Positions 62,501 through 64,000 of a stretch of 64,000 bases of DNA are shown here, piece by piece. Position 1 is the first letter of the stretch. Every line of letters starts with the position of its first letter. The stretch comes from Aquila chrysaetos chrysaetos. Lineage: Eukaryota > Chordata > Aves > Accipitriformes > Accipitridae. The stretch is from NCBI RefSeq assembly GCF_900496995.4, contig NC_044012.1, positions 4,154,001 to 4,218,000 on the forward strand, given 5' to 3'. Below the pieces are notes generated by a model. The model was not told the origin of the DNA. It was given only the letters and a program-made list of their open reading frames with translations, and ran no database searches. The position numbers were made by a program, and so were the translations under genes.

Positions 62501-62980
62501 ATGTAGTTGAAGAAATGTCAGTTCTGAAACCTAAAATCCCACAGGTTACTACCCAGGTGTTCAAGTTCTCTCCATGGGAGGTAACTTTGTGTGAAAATGT
62601 TTCAGCTAAAGTCATTGCTGCTAAATAAAGGAAAAACCCAGAAATCGCCAGCTCCACAGGTGTAAACTACCTGCCCAAGCTGCAAGTAACATTTTTATTG
62701 CAGCATCATTGTATAGAATATATGCTTTAAGGTCTCACAGCAGCAATACACAAGATTAAGCCATGTAGCCGTATTTTCAATTTTATTTTCCACTCTTTCG
62801 TGCTTTCCCCTCTTTCTTTAAGTTTCAGGCCCAGCAAGTTGGTAGTTCTGAGAGTTTTAGCCCATATTAAATAAAAAATGAAAAAAAACCCCAAAAAACA
62901 CTGAGACTTCATGGTTGTAATGAAAAGATTAAAAATGTAGCCTACATATGCCTTTCAGAACCAAACAGGAGGTACAAGTA
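53531..62980. other. Intergenic DNA, no recognised gene
   Basis: AT-rich, ORF-poor DNA. The 54.0-55.9 kb part has long stretches of non-repetitive sequence with many TAAT words and could hold conserved regulatory elements, but conservation cannot be judged from one genome. Simple A-rich sequence lies at about 60635-60658 and T-rich at about 61205-61217. Confidence 0.45.
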
Positions 62981-63043
62981 AGAGAAGATCTTTATTTTTT
63001 ATAAACCAGTAAAGAGAATATCTTTATTTTTTATAAACCAGTA
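62981..63043 (+). repeat. Tandem duplication with 32-bp period
   Basis: A 31-bp word running AGAGAAGATCTTTATTTTTT to ATAAACCAGTA (62981-63011) recurs at 63013-63043 with a single difference (AGAGAAG versus AGAGAAT). Simple recent duplication in AT-rich DNA. Confidence 0.92.
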
Positions 63044-64000
63044 TAATTTAGGAAGCTTAATTTGTGATTTAACAGCAGGTGTTGGCAATACTGTTAAGCA
63101 CCTGCTCCATCCATATGAAATCCTGTTGGCTCATTTGACTTGCTCACTTAAATTTAAGTACATGAACAACTATGTTCCTAAACAAGAGCTGCTGGCAGGA
63201 AACTTCCCAACAAGACTGAATTTTAAGTTAATTGATCTCCAAACTTCTCCAACAAAATTCCCTGCTCTGCTTGCCTACACAGTCAAATTGAAACAAATTC
63301 TGTATTAGAAAGAAAAGCAATTGTAGATGATTTTGATCATTGTTTCAAGCACTGAAGAGGGAATTGCAAACAACTTCCAATAGTTCCAATAGTGAAAAAA
63401 TGTTCTTTATATTGTTAATGTGTTCCTTCTACTTTTAAAATTGAGTGTGGTCTAGCTGAACTGCCTTGTGAGAGTGCAAAGATGACATTGCACAGACATG
63501 CAAGGGGATAACAATTTTGTCCAGTAAGTGCCCATGGCAGATGCTCAATTCCCCAGGAAACTGTGATATCAAGTGAGATGGGACAAGGGACCATGCTGAT
63601 TGCTCATTGCCTGAGTGTCCATGTGTGCTCCCGCAACACACTGTGTCTACTGAAGGTGCAATTAATGAAGAGTTATTAGTCATCTTGCTGCTGTACCCAC
63701 TTCTGTCGTCCTGACTTTGCACTTGCATTAAATAGCACCTTATTCTGAGGGCCCTCTTTCTGCTGTATTCCCAAATGAAGCACTGACTTGATGACTGTTG
63801 AGGAATGTGTTTCATGGCAAGTCCACACCAGTTGCCTGCTCCTTCACTCCTCACCAAAGAAGATCTGCTTCTAGTTTCTGCGAGCAAAGACTTCCATATT
63901 TGCAAACATCCATTTCTGTTCGAGCCCAGGGACAGCTGATCCCAGCAGACTTGTGCAGAGGAAGGCTGGCAGCTGAATTACCATGTCATGCAACACATGA
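63044..64000. other. Window edge, nothing recognised
   Basis: Contains a minus-strand open frame of 156 codons (63435-63905) with no family resemblance, no signal peptide and no membrane segment. Treated as a probable chance ORF. Confidence 0.4.

Noticed and set aside
63435..63905. 156-codon minus-strand ORF near the right edge
   Set aside because: No motif or helix pattern, scattered cysteines and no flanking splice sites that extend it.
1..64000. tRNA, rRNA, CRISPR or bacterial operon structure
   Set aside because: No such signatures were seen; the DNA is clearly vertebrate nuclear sequence.

Overview
The window is vertebrate nuclear DNA, most likely from a bird. The sequence support is two 5'-truncated CR1 LINEs ending in the CR1 8-bp terminal repeat (ATTCTATG-type), an ERV-type solo LTR with a 5-bp target-site duplication, and a split gene with GT-AG introns in otherwise AT-leaning, stop-rich DNA. 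No species can be named from the sequence alone.

The one gene I can reconstruct completely is WFDC1 (WAP four-disulfide core domain 1, also called ps20) on the minus strand. It has six coding exons between 21868 (start codon) and 7374 (stop codon). The exons join without a frame break into a 222-residue secreted protein: signal peptide, one eight-cysteine WAP domain, a conserved tryptophan-rich linker, a second four-cysteine segment and a basic tail. Intron 1 is phase 0; introns 2-5 are all phase 1.

Three mobile-element copies lie in the WFDC1 introns, all on the plus strand and so antisense to the gene: a solo LTR in intron 1 (18397-18973), a CR1 fragment in intron 3 (about 11203-12122) and a longer CR1 fragment in intron 5 (about 7491-8958). 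Both CR1 copies have their truncated 5' ends only about 45-60 bp from a WFDC1 splice acceptor.

Left of WFDC1, 1-6.97 kb is mostly unique non-coding DNA. It contains a CpG-dense patch at 366-520 with a 20-bp tandem triplet, a plausible promoter for the next gene (ATP2C2 follows WFDC1 in mammals, but no ATP2C2 coding sequence is visible here), a GC-rich hairpin island at 3.7-3.9 kb and a 22-C tract. Right of WFDC1, 22-64 kb has no recognisable gene. Within it are a weak three-exon minus-strand candidate (27.4, 25.4 and 22.9 kb) that splices in frame and would encode a membrane-spanning juxtamembrane segment, a MIR-like fossil SINE near 25.06 kb, simple repeats, small tandem duplications and AT-rich stretches that might include conserved regulatory DNA. 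Long single-frame ORFs there look like chance ORFs.
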